Source: Bacillota bacterium (GTDB lineage: Bacteria > Bacillota > Bacilli > Bu12). Taken from it: a stretch of 64,000 nt of DNA. Both the position numbers and the translations under genes were made by a program. The stretch is from assembly GCA_014896485.1 (NCBI GenBank), contig JADBKH010000008.1, forward strand, positions 1 to 64,000. Direction: 5' to 3'. A model generated the notes under the pieces. It was not told where the DNA came from, made no database searches, and saw only the letters and a program-made list of their open reading frames with translations. Below, piece by piece: positions 1 to 8,684 of the stretch. How positions within the stretch are numbered: position 1 is the first letter of the stretch; each line of letters opens with the position of its first letter.

Positions 1-144
1 TGTCCCAACTACGAGGAGCAAAGCCAACAATTTTCGGCAATTACCGCCAAAAAAAGAGCTGGACGCCTTTTGCGGTTTTCGTAGAATTAGAACACTGTTG
101 CGGGAAAAGAGCAAAAGTAAGTGCATGTGAAAGGAGAAAAAGTT

Positions 145-1263
145 TTGGCAAATGCCGCCAGCCAGCTCGCACCCAATGCCCACTCGGCAGGATCCACGAC
201 CGATCTGATGATCTCCGATCTCGCAGAACGTTTCGAGCAAAATCCTTTGATACGTCCGCAAGATGTACCGCCGAGCGTCGATGGCTTTGTCGTCGAAGGC
301 GTCTTTAACCCGGGCGCTTTCCGAATGGGCGATCGATTTTTTCTACTGCTGCGTGTGGCTGAGCGACCGGTGCCGCGCGAGGGAGTCGTGACCACGCCTA
401 TCTTTGACGCTGGAACCGGCGAGGTACGCGTGCTGCAATTCCGTGAAAACGACCCGCTGCTGCGTTCCGTCGATGCGCGCGGTTTTTGGTATGGCAACCA
501 GATGTACCTTACCACCCTCTCTCACCTGCGCCTCGCTTCTAGCCGTGACGGCGTCTCGTTTGAAGTGGAGCCCAAACCTTTGCTGACCGGCTTGTAGCCG
601 CTGGAAACGTTCGGAATGGAAGATTGTCGGGTGACGGAAATCGAGGGTTCCTATTACCTTACCTATACCCAGGTCTCCCCCAACGGTGCAGGTGTTGGGT
701 TGATCAGCACCAGAGACTGGCAGCAGTTCGAGCGCCATGGGATGATCTTTGCACCGCCCAACAAGGATTGTGCGGTTTTCCCAGAGTCAATCGACGGCGT
801 TTACTTTGCACTGCATCGGCCCAGTACCGCACCATTGGGTGGCAATTTCATCTGGCTTGCTTCGTCTCCCGATTTAGAGCATTGGGGGGACCATCAAGTG
901 CTCCTGCGCACCCGACCAAACAGCTGGGACAGCAGCCGCGTCGGTGCTGGAGCGGCACCCATCCGGACCGACAAAGGCTGGCTAGAGATCTATCACGGGG
1001 CAGATGAAAACGATCGTTATGCACTCGGTGCCATACTGCTAGATGCACATGATCCCCATCGTATCTTGGCGCGATCGGTGACGCCGATCATGGAGCCGAT
1101 TGCCCCGTACGAACGAAACGGCTTTTTCAACAATGTGGTCTTCAGCAACGGCCTCGTGCGCTCTGGCGATGAGTTGTTGCTCTATTACGGCGCAGCTGAC
1201 CGCCTCACCTGTGGCGCCCGCCTCTCGCTCAAGCAGATTCTTGAAAGCTTAGAAGAGGAATAG
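145..1263 (+). pseudogene. GH130 family glycosidase/phosphorylase, interrupted by in-frame TAG
   Basis: The reading frame resembles glycoside hydrolase family 130, enzymes that phosphorolyse or hydrolyse beta-mannosides in the cytoplasm. The N-terminal part has the family pattern NPLI...VFNPGAF....LLLRVAE; the C-terminal part has GMEDCR, YYLTYT and IYHGAD-type motifs. Both halves lie in the same frame, separated only by TAG at 595-597, about codon 151, just before the GMEDCR motif. A CAG-to-TAG change would explain it. I place the start at TTG 145 because AAGGAG lies 8 bases upstream; GTG 121 is in frame but has no ribosome site. It faces two sugar ABC permeases and a broken binding protein, so the locus was probably a manno-oligosaccharide uptake and use cassette. 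A sequencing error at 595 is the alternative. Confidence 0.8.
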
Positions 1264-1327
1264 GTAGTCAAAGAATATCCTACAGGAATCCCCCAATCAT
1301 TTGTCCTTTAGATTCGAAGTAGATTCG

Positions 1328-1366
1328 AAGGATAAGGCGGGCTGAGGCCTGCCTTATCCTTCTTTG
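1328..1366 (+). terminator. Intrinsic terminator after GH130
   Basis: Arms AAGGATAAGGC (1328-1338) and GCCTTATCCTT (1351-1361) are perfectly complementary, with further G/C pairing inside, followed by TCTTTGC. The stop of the convergent permease gene (1354) lies inside it. Just upstream is an 11-base tandem repeat of AGATTCGAAG (about 1310-1330). Confidence 0.65.
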
Positions 1367-2235
1367 CTTCCTGTAAAGGTAATACCCTCAATGAAATAGC
1401 GTTGGGCCAAAAAGAAAAGCAGGAGCATGGGGAGCATCGTCAATACCGAAGCCGCCATCAATAGATTCCAGTCTGTTCGAAAGGAGCCTTTAAATAGATT
1501 CAATCCCAGCTGAAGTGTAAACAAGTTGTGATCATCGAGGTAGATGAGCGGTGCCAAAAAATCATTCCATGCCCCTTGAAAGGACAGAATGGCTACTGCA
1601 GTAAGAGCAGGTCTTGTTAAAGGAAGAACGATGTAGCGAAATCGTTGAAATGCGTTCGCCCCATCTATGAGAGCAGCTTCATCCAAATCGTAGGGGATAC
1701 CCATCATAAACTGTCTTAATAGAAAAATGTAGAATGCAGATCCAAAAAATGCTGGCACAATAAGTGGTAAGTATGAATTTAGCCATCCCAGGTCACGAAA
1801 AAGAATATATTGGGGTACCATCAGAACCTGATAAGGGATCATGGTAGTGGCTAACATAATGATGAATAAGATATTCTTCCCTGGAAAACGAAACCGCGCA
1901 AATCCGTAAGCAATGAAAGCACTGGATAATACGTTACCTAATGCGACCAAGCCAGCAACTAAAAGCGTATTTAGTGTATAGCGTAAGAAAGGAATAACTG
2001 TCGTAGCTTGAATATAATTACTCCAATAAAACTTTGTGGGAATCCATTTTGGCGGAAACAGAAAGATCTCATCGCTCTCTTTGAAGGAAGAGAGTACGAG
2101 CCAAGCAAAGGGAATTAGAAATGCAATCGAGAGCACGATCAGTGCTACATAGGACACCACACGACCAGGTCGGACCTTTGGTCTTGGCGATCCTATTTGA
2201 GGAGGATGGGTGGACACACTCAGAGCCTGACTCAA
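1354..2235 (-). CDS. Sugar ABC transporter permease, MalG/UgpE type
   Basis: This 293-residue protein is an inner-membrane permease of the carbohydrate uptake (CUT1) ABC class, MalG-like. A cytoplasmic N-terminus is followed by six hydrophobic segments. The cytoplasmic EAA loop that contacts the ATPase is visible as EAALIDGANAFQRFRYIVLP. The C-terminus ends in the family's F.....F..G...GS-type tail. The start is a TTG overlapping the TGA of the upstream permease gene (TTGA), with GGGGGTGA upstream, so the two are translationally coupled. Base composition is clearly more AT-rich than most of the window, suggesting acquisition. No ATPase gene is nearby; such importers often share an MsmX-type ATPase. 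The cognate binding protein is broken, so present function is doubtful. Confidence 0.9.
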   Translation of the reverse strand: MSQALSVSTHPPQIGSPRPKVRPGRVVSYVALIVLSIAFLIPFAWLVLSSFKESDEIFLFPPKWIPTKFYWSNYIQATTVIPFLRYTLNTLLVAGLVALGNVLSSAFIAYGFARFRFPGKNILFIIMLATTMIPYQVLMVPQYILFRDLGWLNSYLPLIVPAFFGSAFYIFLLRQFMMGIPYDLDEAALIDGANAFQRFRYIVLPLTRPALTAVAILSFQGAWNDFLAPLIYLDDHNLFTLQLGLNLFKGSFRTDWNLLMAASVLTMLPMLLLFFLAQRYFIEGITFTGSKEG

Positions 2236-3170
2236 CGACGTTCACCCCCATAATAGACCCAAATACTTGACGATCTGAATATAAGGAGCGTTAACAATAG
2301 AATGATGACCAACATCACCCAGGCCAATGCCGATGCATAACCAAGGTTGAGATTTGAAAAGGCCTGTTGATAAACGTAGAGCGCATAAAAGAGACCCGCG
2401 TCATTTGTACCGCTTCCCGAGCCTACACCTTGTCCAAGAATAAATGGAGTTGTAAAATAGCTAAAAGATCCAATAATTCCTTGGATTACGTTATAAAATA
2501 AAACGGGAGAAATCATGGGCAGGGTAATATGCCAAAAGCGCGCCCAAGTTCCCGCACCGTCCAATATCGCAGCTTCAATCAAACTTTTCGGAACGTCCTG
2601 TAGCCCCGCCAATGAAACAATCATCGCTGTCCCCACACCCCAAAGGCTCATTAAGATATAGGCGGGAACCGTCCATTCTGGCGCGATCAACCATTGGGGT
2701 AACGATTCTTTGGGAATCCCAAAAAAATGCAAAGCAGCATTGAGAATGCCAAAGTCAGGATTAAGGATCCAGTTCCATAAAACTGCTGTTGCCACGGGAG
2801 GAAGCACCGCTGGCAAATAGAAAATGGTCCGAAAGATCCCGAGACCGCAAACGCGCTGGTTCAGTAGAAGTGCTAAACCCACTGCTACGGCCAAATCTAA
2901 AGGTACAGAGACAATGGCATAGTAAAAGGTCACCCATAAGGCAATATAAAATCGATGATCATGAAAGAGCAATATATAATTTGCTACACAAATAAATTTT
3001 GGTGGTTCCAACAAGTTGTAATTGGTAAAACTGAGCAAACCAGAGGCAAGAAAGGGTCCAACTGCAAATACCAGCAGCCCGATAACCCCTGGTGAAACGA
3101 ACGCTAATCCAGTCCAAGCTTCTCTTCGCCTGAGCCGGTTCAATGTACGATAACTCCCTTCTAAACACAC
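2232..3170 (-). CDS. Sugar ABC transporter permease, MalF/UgpA type
   Basis: The 312-residue product is a MalF-type inner-membrane permease of a CUT1 sugar importer. A short basic N-terminus (RLRRREAW) precedes a first membrane helix and five more. The EAA-type coupling loop reads EAAILDGAGTWARFWHITLP, near residue 215. It pairs with the downstream MalG-type permease through a 4-base overlap. GTG 3170 gives the longest frame; TTG 3143, ten codons in, has a better ribosome site (AGAAGGGAG) and may be the true start. The sequence is AT-rich: the 60 bases from 2881 are 43% GC by hand count. Substrate cannot be read from the sequence; the adjacent GH130 remnant suggests beta-mannosides. Confidence 0.9.
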   Translation of the reverse strand: MCLEGSYRTLNRLRRREAWTGLAFVSPGVIGLLVFAVGPFLASGLLSFTNYNLLEPPKFICVANYILLFHDHRFYIALWVTFYYAIVSVPLDLAVAVGLALLLNQRVCGLGIFRTIFYLPAVLPPVATAVLWNWILNPDFGILNAALHFFGIPKESLPQWLIAPEWTVPAYILMSLWGVGTAMIVSLAGLQDVPKSLIEAAILDGAGTWARFWHITLPMISPVLFYNVIQGIIGSFSYFTTPFILGQGVGSGSGTNDAGLFYALYVYQQAFSNLNLGYASALAWVMLVIILLLTLLIFRSSSIWVYYGGERR

Positions 3171-3232
3171 AAGTACCTCTCGTTGAAAGGGTACCTGCGC
3201 TTGCTCTCAATAAATAGATTAAGTCGCTCCCA

Positions 3233-4020
3233 TCATTTCTTGTTCAAAATAGCCTGAAGATCGCTAGCAGCCTTTGCAGCTGCTGTCGCAGCGTCTGTCT
3301 TTGCTGAAAGGATAGGCTGGTAAATATCATTGCTCATAATGTTGTAATAGTCGGTCATATCCTGAATCTGTAACGGAAGGCGAGCATACTTAGCAGAGTT
3401 AAGGATAGGCGCGATGCGATCCTGAGGCGTATGCCCGTTCGGCGCATCCGGAATTTCAATATCTGCTAGATTAGCTGCATACTGCTTGATAGGAGTAAGA
3501 ACTTTCCAATGATCAATTTTTTCGAGTAAGGCACACATCGCCTGGAATGCCAAATCTGGATTCTTTACTTTTGCATTGATTGCCATGTCCGCTACGTATA
3601 AGTACGTTGCGGGTTGGGTTCCTATCGGCATTTCTGCCACTTTTGCTGTAAACCCTTTGGTATCATAATTGCCATCCGCAGCGCCGCCAGCAAACATAGC
3701 GACCCGCCCTTGCCGGAAAAGATCCTCGCTATCTACGTTGGCTAACTGGGAAGGTGGGGGTGTAATTTGATCCTTAACAAAATTTTCCATTAACTTCAAG
3801 CCCTGAACCGCATTCGGCTGGCCAATCGTAACCTGAGAGTGATCCTTACTAAATACGTCTCCACCGTAGGCCCATATGTACATCTCAACGGGCGGCCAAC
3901 CATTTGTTTGCACATATCCATATTGATTTTTTGAGGATTCATCAGTTTTTTAGCATCCTGCAAAAATTCATCCCATGTCCACCCGGGCTTTGGTTCCTGC
4001 AATCCTGCTTGCTTAAAAGA
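3233..4020 (-). pseudogene. Truncated, frameshifted sugar-binding protein
   Basis: This is the remnant of an extracellular solute-binding protein (family 1) for the adjacent permeases. The C-terminal part is open from a GTG at 3913 (reads VQTNGWPP...YIWAYGGDVF) to 3233. The preceding segment (FKQAGLQEPKPGW.WDEFLQDAKKL) lies in another frame. They join smoothly if one A is restored in the A6 run at 3927-3932, giving NPQKNQYGYVQTNG, a normal motif. Independently of the frameshift, the N-terminal third with signal peptide and lipobox is absent: recognisable similarity starts at about 4017 and sequence towards 4196 is unrelated. Without it the importer should be inactive unless another binding protein substitutes. 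Confidence 0.85.
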
Positions 4021-4195
4021 TGCAATCACCCTTTTTAATGCTACCAAGAGCAAGGAAGGAATACGCGAAGGGCCTGCCACCCTCTCGACCCTTTAAAGTG
4101 TTAAGAGACCTGCCGACTAACCAGCAGGCCTGAAGTTCATTCGACTTTCCAAACAAACAAGTCTAGAGATACCTTCTCCCCCTATTTGCTAGCTA

Positions 4196-5269
4196 CTAAG
4201 GTGAAGGGGGTCCTGACTGAATCTCTGTAAAGCGAACGGGAAGCACGAGTGTTTCGATGCGGCTGCCATCTTTGGGGCTGTACGCGTAGACAAGGACAGC
4301 GCCCGTTTTGTTGGTCGGCTTGTTGAAATGCACCGTGACGTCGAAGCGATAATCGGTGTTGACGTGTATCGGTTGACGGGCAAGGACATCATGTCCATCT
4401 TCGATATCGACCATGAAAGTTCCCTCAAAAAACTGCGTGGCTCCCCCAGAAAGGCGTACCTTCTCGGTCAGCGACTGTCCCGACTGGGGAGTTTCCAAAT
4501 AAAGGTATGTCGGGTTCTCCTGCACTTTGCCGTATCCGGAAACCCCGTTGTCTAACGTCACATCCGTTGCCAATGTGCCGCTTCCTCGCAAGGAACGAAA
4601 GCTAATGTGCAAAGGTCCTGGCCCAGGAGAGGGCAGGTAGTAGGTAAACCCCAGATTTTCTTTGGCCAACGAGACCCGCGCCGTTGCCAATCGAACGTTC
4701 CCACGGAAAACGTTCAATTCGCTCAGCCCTTCCCAGGTTCGGATGGGCGCAACGGTCACCGCAATTCGAGGTCCGGAGATGGCTTGTTCGTAGTGGACCT
4801 GCAGTGCGCCGGAATTGCCCGGAACAGAGGAAGGTTGCGGTTTCTCTGTCTGCTGGTTTGGCACGACAATACCGATTGTATGATCGTTCCCACCTGGGAT
4901 CGTAGCGGGATTTTGTTGAGGAAGGATGTCCACCTGTGGAAGGGTATTCTCCTTACCGGCCAATGCGTGGTTTGCTTCCTGTTTGGCAGTATTGTCAGGA
5001 CCCAGCGTCAACAATACAACTACGGCAACAACAGCAACACCGACGACAGCTGTTCCGACGACCCGGATGGGAAAATGCCGCTTAGGAAACGAAGAAGGAG
5101 GTTTTTCTTCGGATGGATGCATGGACTCACGCTCCTTTGAATCGGACACGACATCTGGAAAACGCGCATACCTTGCCGTCGCCGCTTTGACCAACTTTTC
5201 CCGAAAAGTGGCGTGAAATCCTTCTTTCTCCTTGTAGCGGGGCAATTCGGGTAGCCGCTGATCACGCAT
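4196..5269 (-). CDS. Membrane anti-sigma factor-like protein with C-terminal Gmad2 domain
   Basis: The 357-residue protein is probably the anti-sigma factor for the overlapping ECF sigma gene. The N-terminal ~65 residues are charged and cytoplasmic, one membrane helix spans about residues 68-89, and the rest is extracytoplasmic. The last ~90 residues resemble the Gmad2 immunoglobulin-like domain of spore germination and surface lipoproteins (pattern YLETPQSGQSL..KVRLSG, then AYSPKDGS). The start ATG 5269 lies inside the end of the sigma gene (8-base overlap) with GGAGG 6 bases upstream, so the two are coupled. I see no clear zinc anti-sigma HxxxCxxC motif, so binding of the sigma factor is inferred from context and topology. 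It could instead be another surface sensor. Confidence 0.7.
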   Translation of the reverse strand: MRDQRLPELPRYKEKEGFHATFREKLVKAATARYARFPDVVSDSKERESMHPSEEKPPSSFPKRHFPIRVVGTAVVGVAVVAVVVLLTLGPDNTAKQEANHALAGKENTLPQVDILPQQNPATIPGGNDHTIGIVVPNQQTEKPQPSSVPGNSGALQVHYEQAISGPRIAVTVAPIRTWEGLSELNVFRGNVRLATARVSLAKENLGFTYYLPSPGPGPLHISFRSLRGSGTLATDVTLDNGVSGYGKVQENPTYLYLETPQSGQSLTEKVRLSGGATQFFEGTFMVDIEDGHDVLARQPIHVNTDYRFDVTVHFNKPTNKTGAVLVYAYSPKDGSRIETLVLPVRFTEIQSGPPSP

Positions 5270-5840
5270 GAGGCACCTCCCTGCCCATTCGCCGCAGCTG
5301 TTTTTCCGCACGTCGCAATGCACGGAAATACAAGACCTTGACGGCTGCTTCGCTGCGCCCCATCACGCGGGCAATCTCACCAAATGGCATCTCCTCCTGC
5401 CAACGAAGGATCAACACCGTGCGGTCATCGGGTGCCAGTTGTGCGAGCAGCGCGACGATCTCAGCATGCTGTTCATGAGCCATCAGCGTTTCCTCAGGTG
5501 TTGCACCGGGCTCGACAAGTGCTTGAAAGGTCAATGAGGTTTCTACGCTTTCCGTATGCCTTTTTCCCTGGCGGTAGGTATCGGTAAGAAGGTTTCGGGC
5601 AATTTGAAAGAGCCATCCTTTAAAGGAGCCCTCGTCCCGATAACTGGGGAGGGCCTCGAGAACATGAAGAAACGTCTCTTGAACCAAATCTTCAGTAAGA
5701 GACGCGGAAGAGACACGATGGCGGAAAAAGTTGTAGAGCGCATCCCCATAGCGGTCGTAGAGTAAGCCGAAAGCCTCTCCATTGCCTCCTAGTGTTTCAC
5801 GGACCAACGCTGCGTCATCGGCACCTCGCCCAATCGCCAC
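5262..5840 (-). CDS. ECF-type RNA polymerase sigma factor
   Basis: The 192-residue product has the two-domain layout of group 4 sigma factors. Region 2 (about residues 20-90) contains LYDRYGDALYNFFRHRV and the core-binding DLVQETFLHV followed by GWLFQIARNLLTDTYRQ. Region 4 (about 130-180) has the helix-turn-helix MPFGEIARVMGRSEAAVKVL. It directs transcription of a stress or envelope regulon, probably including itself, because a matching ECF promoter lies 28 bases upstream. It overlaps the anti-sigma gene by 8 bases. The start is GTG 5840; an in-frame TAG immediately upstream rules out a longer form, though the GGGGGAG site sits very close to this GTG. Confidence 0.93.
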   Translation of the reverse strand: MAIGRGADDAALVRETLGGNGEAFGLLYDRYGDALYNFFRHRVSSASLTEDLVQETFLHVLEALPSYRDEGSFKGWLFQIARNLLTDTYRQGKRHTESVETSLTFQALVEPGATPEETLMAHEQHAEIVALLAQLAPDDRTVLILRWQEEMPFGEIARVMGRSEAAVKVLYFRALRRAEKQLRRMGREVPHA

Positions 5841-5867
5841 CTCCCCCTACCCCTCCCCACACCGATA

Positions 5868-5896
5868 TAGACGTAACTGTACCCTATAAAGTTACA
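5868..5896 (-). promoter_or_regulatory. ECF sigma promoter of the sigma/anti-sigma operon
   Basis: On the minus strand, TGTAAC (5896-5891), a 17-base spacer, and CGTCTA (5873-5868) match the usual ECF -35 AAC and -10 CGTC elements. The -10 lies 28 bases before the GTG start at 5840. This suggests autoregulation, the common arrangement for ECF sigma factors. Confidence 0.7.
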
Positions 5897-5950
5897 CAGG
5901 GATCTCCATCTGTGCCGTGATCCATTCGGTCTAGAAATGTCGCACCTATT

Positions 5951-5980
5951 TTGCCTCTCCATCTTCCGTCGCAATATGTA
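5951..5980 (+). promoter_or_regulatory. Possible SigA promoter for the oxidase operon
   Basis: TTGCCT (5951-5956), an 18-base spacer and TATGTA (5975-5980) precede the oxidase genes by about 100 bases. The match is partial. Confidence 0.3.
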
Positions 5981-6083
5981 GCCCAACATACTTCATTCAG
6001 TCGATCCATAAAATGCGCACGTTTCGTATGCTTACCGCAGAGCACAAAAGGCCCCTGTCTGAAGCATCAGAGGAGGTGTACAG

Positions 6084-6254
6084 ATGGACCATAATGGGAC
6101 GAATGACGAGACAAGCGCCGCCCAAGAAGCTGTCCAAGCGGCACCGGAGGACCAGCGATCGCTGCGCACGGCATTTGGTTGGGCAGGGATCGTAGGCGGC
6201 ATTCTCATCGCTTGCTGGGTAGCTGCTTTCTTGCTGTTTACATCGCGCATGTGA
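6084..6254 (+). CDS. cbaD: ba3-type oxidase small subunit IIa-like protein
   Basis: A 56-residue protein, MDHNGTNDETS... ending TSRM, with ATG 6084 behind a strong AGGAGGTG (6071-6077). It has an acidic hydrophilic N-terminus and one membrane helix near residues 32-52 (AGIVGGILIACWVAAFLLF). It lies 19 bases upstream of oxidase subunit II. In Thermus ba3 oxidase and Bacillales relatives, a one-helix subunit IIa fills the place of the missing first helix of subunit II, so size, topology and position fit. Sequence similarity alone would not identify it. Confidence 0.75.
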   Translation: MDHNGTNDETSAAQEAVQAAPEDQRSLRTAFGWAGIVGGILIACWVAAFLLFTSRM

Positions 6255-6273
6255 CGAATGGAGGCAGAGGTAA

Positions 6274-6738
6274 ATGCACTTTCCCCGTTACGAAAAGATC
6301 TGGCTGGCGATCGGAGGAGGGGCGCTGGCTGTCTTTCTCATCGTCTTGGGCATCTACGGCTTTGGAATGGGCTTCAACACGCCCCATGATACACAAACCG
6401 TCGATGCACAGACGATCTCCCAGAATCCGAATTTCCAACCCGGTGTAAAACAGACCGGACCCAACCGTTATGAGGTGACCATCGTTGCCCGGACATTCAG
6501 CTTTGCGCCGGCAGTCATCCAGGTGCCGGCAGGTGCAGAGGTTACTTTCCGCATGACATCCGCTGATGTTGTCCATGGGTTTGAAATTCCGCAAACCAAT
6601 GTCAACGTCATGGTGGTTCCCGGGCAAGTGACTACGATTACCCATACCTTTGAGAAGCCCGGCAACTACCTGATCCTCTGCAACGAATATTGTGGTACCG
6701 GCCATCAATTGATGCAGGCACAACTGCAAGTGCAATAG
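6274..6738 (+). CDS. cbaB: Cytochrome c oxidase subunit II, ba3 type
   Basis: The 154-residue protein carries the CuA electron-entry site of a B-family heme-copper oxidase. An N-terminal membrane anchor (about residues 10-30) is followed by a cupredoxin domain outside the membrane. The CuA ligands are visible: H101 (VVHGF), then C136, E138, C140, H144 and M147 in CNEYCGTGHQLM. One N-terminal helix and the short length are typical of ba3, not aa3, subunit II. It accepts electrons from cytochrome c or another small carrier and passes them to subunit I, encoded directly downstream. The c-type cytochrome lipoprotein at 26.1-26.5 kb is a possible donor, though unlinked. Confidence 0.93.
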   Translation: MHFPRYEKIWLAIGGGALAVFLIVLGIYGFGMGFNTPHDTQTVDAQTISQNPNFQPGVKQTGPNRYEVTIVARTFSFAPAVIQVPAGAEVTFRMTSADVVHGFEIPQTNVNVMVVPGQVTTITHTFEKPGNYLILCNEYCGTGHQLMQAQLQVQ

Positions 6739-6776
6739 ACGCCGAGAGAGACGGCGTTGGGAAAAGAGGGAGGATA

Positions 6777-8480
6777 TTGGCTGCTGTAGAAGTTCCATCC
6801 TCACGAGAGGCACACCCTGAAAAGCAGGGAGGACCCTTTTCAAAACCGGATGCAAACTTGAGCTTGGCACATTTTATCGTCGTCTTTGTCGCACTCGTTC
6901 TGGGCGGTATCGCCGGTGCTTTGCAAGCAGAGGTTCGTTCCGGAACCTTAACCCTCCCGGCGGGAATCGACTATTATGCACTTCTAACCTTACATGGGGT
7001 CGTGATGGCGCTCGTAGTGACCACCTATTTTATTGTAGGTTTTCTACTTGCATTCTCCGGTCACCTGCTGGGCGGTGAACTCAAACCAACACCCCGATTG
7101 CTCGGTTGGATTGGATTTATCGTCATGACCCTAGGAACTGCGATGGCCGCCATTGAAATTCTGCTCGGCAACGCTTCCGTGCTCTATACGTTTTACGCGC
7201 CGATGCAAGCTTCCCCTTGGTTCTACGTCGGTGTTACCCTGCTCATTGTTGGCAGTTGGATCAGTGGCGCGGCGATCTTCGTTCAATACCATCTGTGGCG
7301 GAAAGAACACCCCGGCGAACGCTCACCTTTGGGTGCCTTTATGGCCGTCTGTACGTTTATTCTGTGGGACATCGCCACGTTGGGCGTAGCGATCGAGTCC
7401 CTCTTCCAGCTGATACCCTGGTCTTTCGGCTTGACGAAAACCATCAACGTCGAACTCTCCCGGACTTTCTTCTGGTACTTTGGTCACCCGCTGGTCTACT
7501 TCTGGCTTTTGCCGGCCTATATTGTCTGGTACACCGTCATTCCCAAGATTGTCGGAGGCAAAGTCTTCAGCGACACGCTGGCACGATTTGCCTTCCTGTT
7601 ATTCATTCTCTTCAGTGTGCCCGTTGGCTTTCACCATCAGTTAATGGATCCTGGCATCCAAAGTGGCTGGAAGTTTGTTCAAGTCGTGCTCACCATGATG
7701 GTCGTCATTCCTTCGCTGATGACTGCCTACGCGCTCTTTGCCACCTTTATCCGCGCAGGCAGGGCCAAAGGTCAGACCGGTTTTACTGGTTGGTTGAAGG
7801 CGATGCCTTGGGGAGACGTCCGTTTTCTGGCTCCCTTTATCGGTATGGTCGGCTTCATCTTTGGTGGTGCTGGTGGCATCATCAACGCCAGCAACCAGAT
7901 GAATGCGATGGTCCACAATACCCTGTGGGTGACCGGCCACTTCCACGAAACCTTGGCATTGACGGTTATCCTCACTTTCTTTGGGGCCAGCTACTGGCTG
8001 CTCCCCGCACTCTCCGGACGCAAACTGACACCACAGATGAACAAGCTCGGCATCCTGCAGACGATCTTGTGGACGGTCGGTATGGTGATCATGAGTGGGG
8101 CCATGCATGCCGTCGGCCTGTTGGGAGCCCCACGTCGCACCTCGTATACGACCTACCAAAACAATCCTCTGGCCCAGACGTGGGTAGGCTATGAGCAGTG
8201 GATGGCCATTGGTGGGATCATCCTCTTTATCGGGTTGGCCTTGATGGTCTACAACGCCTTCCGGATGATCTATGGGGCGCCCAAGGGATATACGGAGGTT
8301 CCCGTCGCTGATATCGAAGAGGAAGCCGGCACTCCCCCTGCCATCTTTGAGAAGTGGTGGTTGTGGATCGGCATTACGGTGGTGTTGGTGCTAATCGCGT
8401 ACTTTGTCCCCGTGACACAAATGATTCAAAACGCAGGCCCCGGTTCGCCCGGCTTTAATACCTGGAACTTTGGCCGATAA
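6777..8480 (+). CDS. cbaA: Cytochrome c oxidase subunit I, ba3 type (B family)
   Basis: This is the catalytic membrane subunit reducing O2 to water and pumping protons. From TTG 6777 it has 567 residues and about 13 membrane helices. Expected ligands are present: H73 (LTLHGVV) for the low-spin heme; H237 with cross-linked Y241 (FGHPLVYFW) and H286/H287 (GFHHQLMD) for CuB; H388 and H390 (TGHFHETL) for the a3 heme iron and low-spin heme. The absence of the A-family proton-channel signature supports the B family. No ATG or GTG precedes the first helix in a sensible place; TTG 6777 follows GAGGGAGG by only 3 bases, so the exact start is uncertain. A strong terminator follows. Confidence 0.95.
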   Translation: MAAVEVPSSREAHPEKQGGPFSKPDANLSLAHFIVVFVALVLGGIAGALQAEVRSGTLTLPAGIDYYALLTLHGVVMALVVTTYFIVGFLLAFSGHLLGGELKPTPRLLGWIGFIVMTLGTAMAAIEILLGNASVLYTFYAPMQASPWFYVGVTLLIVGSWISGAAIFVQYHLWRKEHPGERSPLGAFMAVCTFILWDIATLGVAIESLFQLIPWSFGLTKTINVELSRTFFWYFGHPLVYFWLLPAYIVWYTVIPKIVGGKVFSDTLARFAFLLFILFSVPVGFHHQLMDPGIQSGWKFVQVVLTMMVVIPSLMTAYALFATFIRAGRAKGQTGFTGWLKAMPWGDVRFLAPFIGMVGFIFGGAGGIINASNQMNAMVHNTLWVTGHFHETLALTVILTFFGASYWLLPALSGRKLTPQMNKLGILQTILWTVGMVIMSGAMHAVGLLGAPRRTSYTTYQNNPLAQTWVGYEQWMAIGGIILFIGLALMVYNAFRMIYGAPKGYTEVPVADIEEEAGTPPAIFEKWWLWIGITVVLVLIAYFVPVTQMIQNAGPGSPGFNTWNFGR

Positions 8481-8496
8481 GCGACAGTTCTTTGGA

Positions 8497-8528
8497 AAAG
8501 GCATCGCGCCTTACGCGATGCCTTTCTA
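8497..8528 (+). terminator. Intrinsic terminator of the oxidase operon
   Basis: A perfect 12-base inverted repeat AAAGGCATCGCG / CGCGATGCCTTT with a 5-base loop and a short T-rich tail (TTTCTATTT), 17 bases after the stop. Confidence 0.85.
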
Positions 8529-8684
8529 TTTGCCACTCTGTTCAGCAGATTGACCGATGGGTCAGGCGCCTCCTCCTACGGCACTGCCCGGAGGAGAAAG
8601 ATCAGTATTACCAACGATGCCAGCCAAAGCGAGCACGATTAGGATCTAATTGTACAAAAGCATTGTCAAAAAGGAGGTTGCACG

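Noticed and set aside
1-84. Open frame from the window edge to TAG at 82-84, possibly the C-terminus of an upstream gene
   Set aside because: Only 27 codons, no recognisable motif; cannot be supported.
7217-8194. Long antisense and alternate-frame ORFs, such as inside the oxidase, Clp (17067-18578) and thiD regions
   Set aside because: They overlap well-supported genes, show biased shadow composition and lack ribosome sites and family motifs.
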